DNA from: Acidimicrobiaceae bacterium
GTDB taxonomy: Bacteria > Actinomycetota > Acidimicrobiia > Acidimicrobiales > RAAP-2
Reading direction: 5' to 3'
Assembly (NCBI GenBank): GCA_003152555.1
Contig: PMAL01000047.1
Location: 3,761-9,585 of the forward strand
Length of the DNA: 5,825 bases
The translations under genes were made by a program, and so were the position numbers. A model generated the notes under the pieces. The model was not told the origin of the DNA and searched no databases. It worked only from the letters and a program-made list of their open reading frames with translations. Within the stretch, counting starts at the first letter, position 1; each line of letters starts with the position of its first letter. Of the stretch, positions 5,319 through 5,825 are shown one piece after another.

Positions 5319-5825
5319 TCACTCCTCGTCAATAGTGAATGGTTGATGAATCGCGCCGAGCGTGATGCCGGCCGAGTGCAAGTCGGGCCGCTCGCCCCTC
5401 GCCGCCTGGGCCCTGATAGCCGCGTTTTCCCAGCGTTCTTCCACTTTGCCGTAGCGCCAGTACGACAGCGCAACAACCCAGGTGAGCACGAAGATGCCGA
5501 CGATCGTGAAGCCGGCTTTATTGATGTTGAAACCGGCCGCGTAGTTCCACAGCCCGCCCTTGAGATTGAGCTGACCGGCCATCACCTGCATCAGCTCAAG
5601 CGTGCCGATGTAGAAGGCGACGAACACACTGAGTCCCGTGATGGCGAGGTTGTAATAGACCTTGCGCACCGGCTTGGAGAACGCCCAGCCGTAGGCGAAG
5701 TTCATGAACGAGCCGTCGATCGTGTCGAGCAGGCTCATGCCGGCGGCGAACAGGATCGGCAGGCAGAGAATCGCGTAGAACGGTAGTCCGGCACCGGCGG
5801 AGCCGGCGGCGAGGAAGAGCAGCGC
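5319..5825 (-). CDS. NiCoT-family nickel/cobalt permease, C-terminal part
   Basis: The frame stays open to the right edge (29 codons upstream of the ATG at 5736-5738), so this is the last 168 residues of a protein usually of about 330-370. NiCoT permeases (HoxN, NixA, NhlF) import Ni2+ or Co2+ with high affinity through an eight-helix inner-membrane domain. The fragment holds the family signature GMxxxDTxD as GMSLLDTID (bases 5715-5741), preceded by the helix LPFYAILCLPILFAAG. It is followed by YYNLAITGLSVFVAFYIGTL and a last helix AGFTIVGIFVLTWVVALSYW. The cytoplasmic tail is charged (RYGKVEERW). The other signatures, including the HxxxxDH metal-binding motif, lie outside the window, so Ni versus Co preference cannot be judged. 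The internal ATG 5736 is not the true start. It is convergent with mcd, with only 4 bases between the stops. Confidence 0.93.
   Translation of the reverse strand, partial: ALLFLAAGSAGAGLPFYAILCLPILFAAGMSLLDTIDGSFMNFAYGWAFSKPVRKVYYNLAITGLSVFVAFYIGTLELMQVMAGQLNLKGGLWNYAAGFNINKAGFTIVGIFVLTWVVALSYWRYGKVEERWENAAIRAQAARGERPDLHSAGITLGAIHQPFTIDEE

Noticed and set aside
5319..5338. TCACT/AGTGA stem between mcd and the permease gene as a bidirectional terminator
   Set aside because: Only 5 bp with a 10-base loop, no GC-rich stem and no T-run on either strand.
5003..5476. Minus-strand frame spanning the mcd 3' end and the permease end
   Set aside because: No recognisable motif, and it conflicts with both the Mcd catalytic region and the permease tail.

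Overview
The window looks like chromosomal DNA of a moderately high-GC actinobacterium (roughly 60% G+C, judged by eye). The best taxonomic clue is the MutY protein. It lacks a NUDIX-like C-terminal domain and instead carries the short tail with a YVGSDRQLRG-type motif that I associate with actinobacterial MutY. Frequent GTG starts, weak Shine-Dalgarno signals and possible leaderless starts fit this. An acidimicrobial-type lineage is a guess, not something the sequence proves.

Layout. (1) 1-414, plus: C-terminal end of an oligopeptidase B (S9 serine peptidase), cut by the left edge. (2) 398-3661, minus: five tightly packed genes that read as one operon, in transcription order a DUF6941-like small protein, a MaoC-family hydratase of mesaconyl-CoA hydratase type, the adenine glycosylase MutY, a flavin reductase-like FMN protein, and a two-helix membrane protein with a RodZ-C-terminal-like outer domain. 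(3) 3662-3715: a 54-bp divergent promoter region holding a small inverted repeat. (4) 3716-5314, plus: a 532-residue acyl-CoA dehydrogenase with the N-terminal extension and motifs of (2S)-methylsuccinyl-CoA dehydrogenase (Mcd). (5) 5319-5825, minus: C-terminal half of a NiCoT nickel/cobalt permease, cut by the right edge. No gap between genes exceeds 75 bases. I saw no tRNA, rRNA, CRISPR array, insertion sequence or convincing intrinsic terminator.

How the genes fit together. Mcd oxidises (2S)-methylsuccinyl-CoA to mesaconyl-CoA, and the MaoC protein resembles the short actinobacterial enzyme that hydrates mesaconyl-CoA to beta-methylmalyl-CoA. These are consecutive steps of the ethylmalonyl-CoA pathway for acetyl-CoA assimilation, and here the two genes lie on either side of one divergent promoter. 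The other pathway genes (ccr, ecm, epi, mcl) are not in the window. The cobalt/nickel permease might serve the B12-dependent mutase of that pathway, but this is speculative. MutY and the remaining operon members have no obvious link to the pathway. I see no clearly novel system; the points most worth a second look are the split mcd/hydratase arrangement, a one-residue-shorter Fe-S loop in MutY, and the shared divergent promoter.
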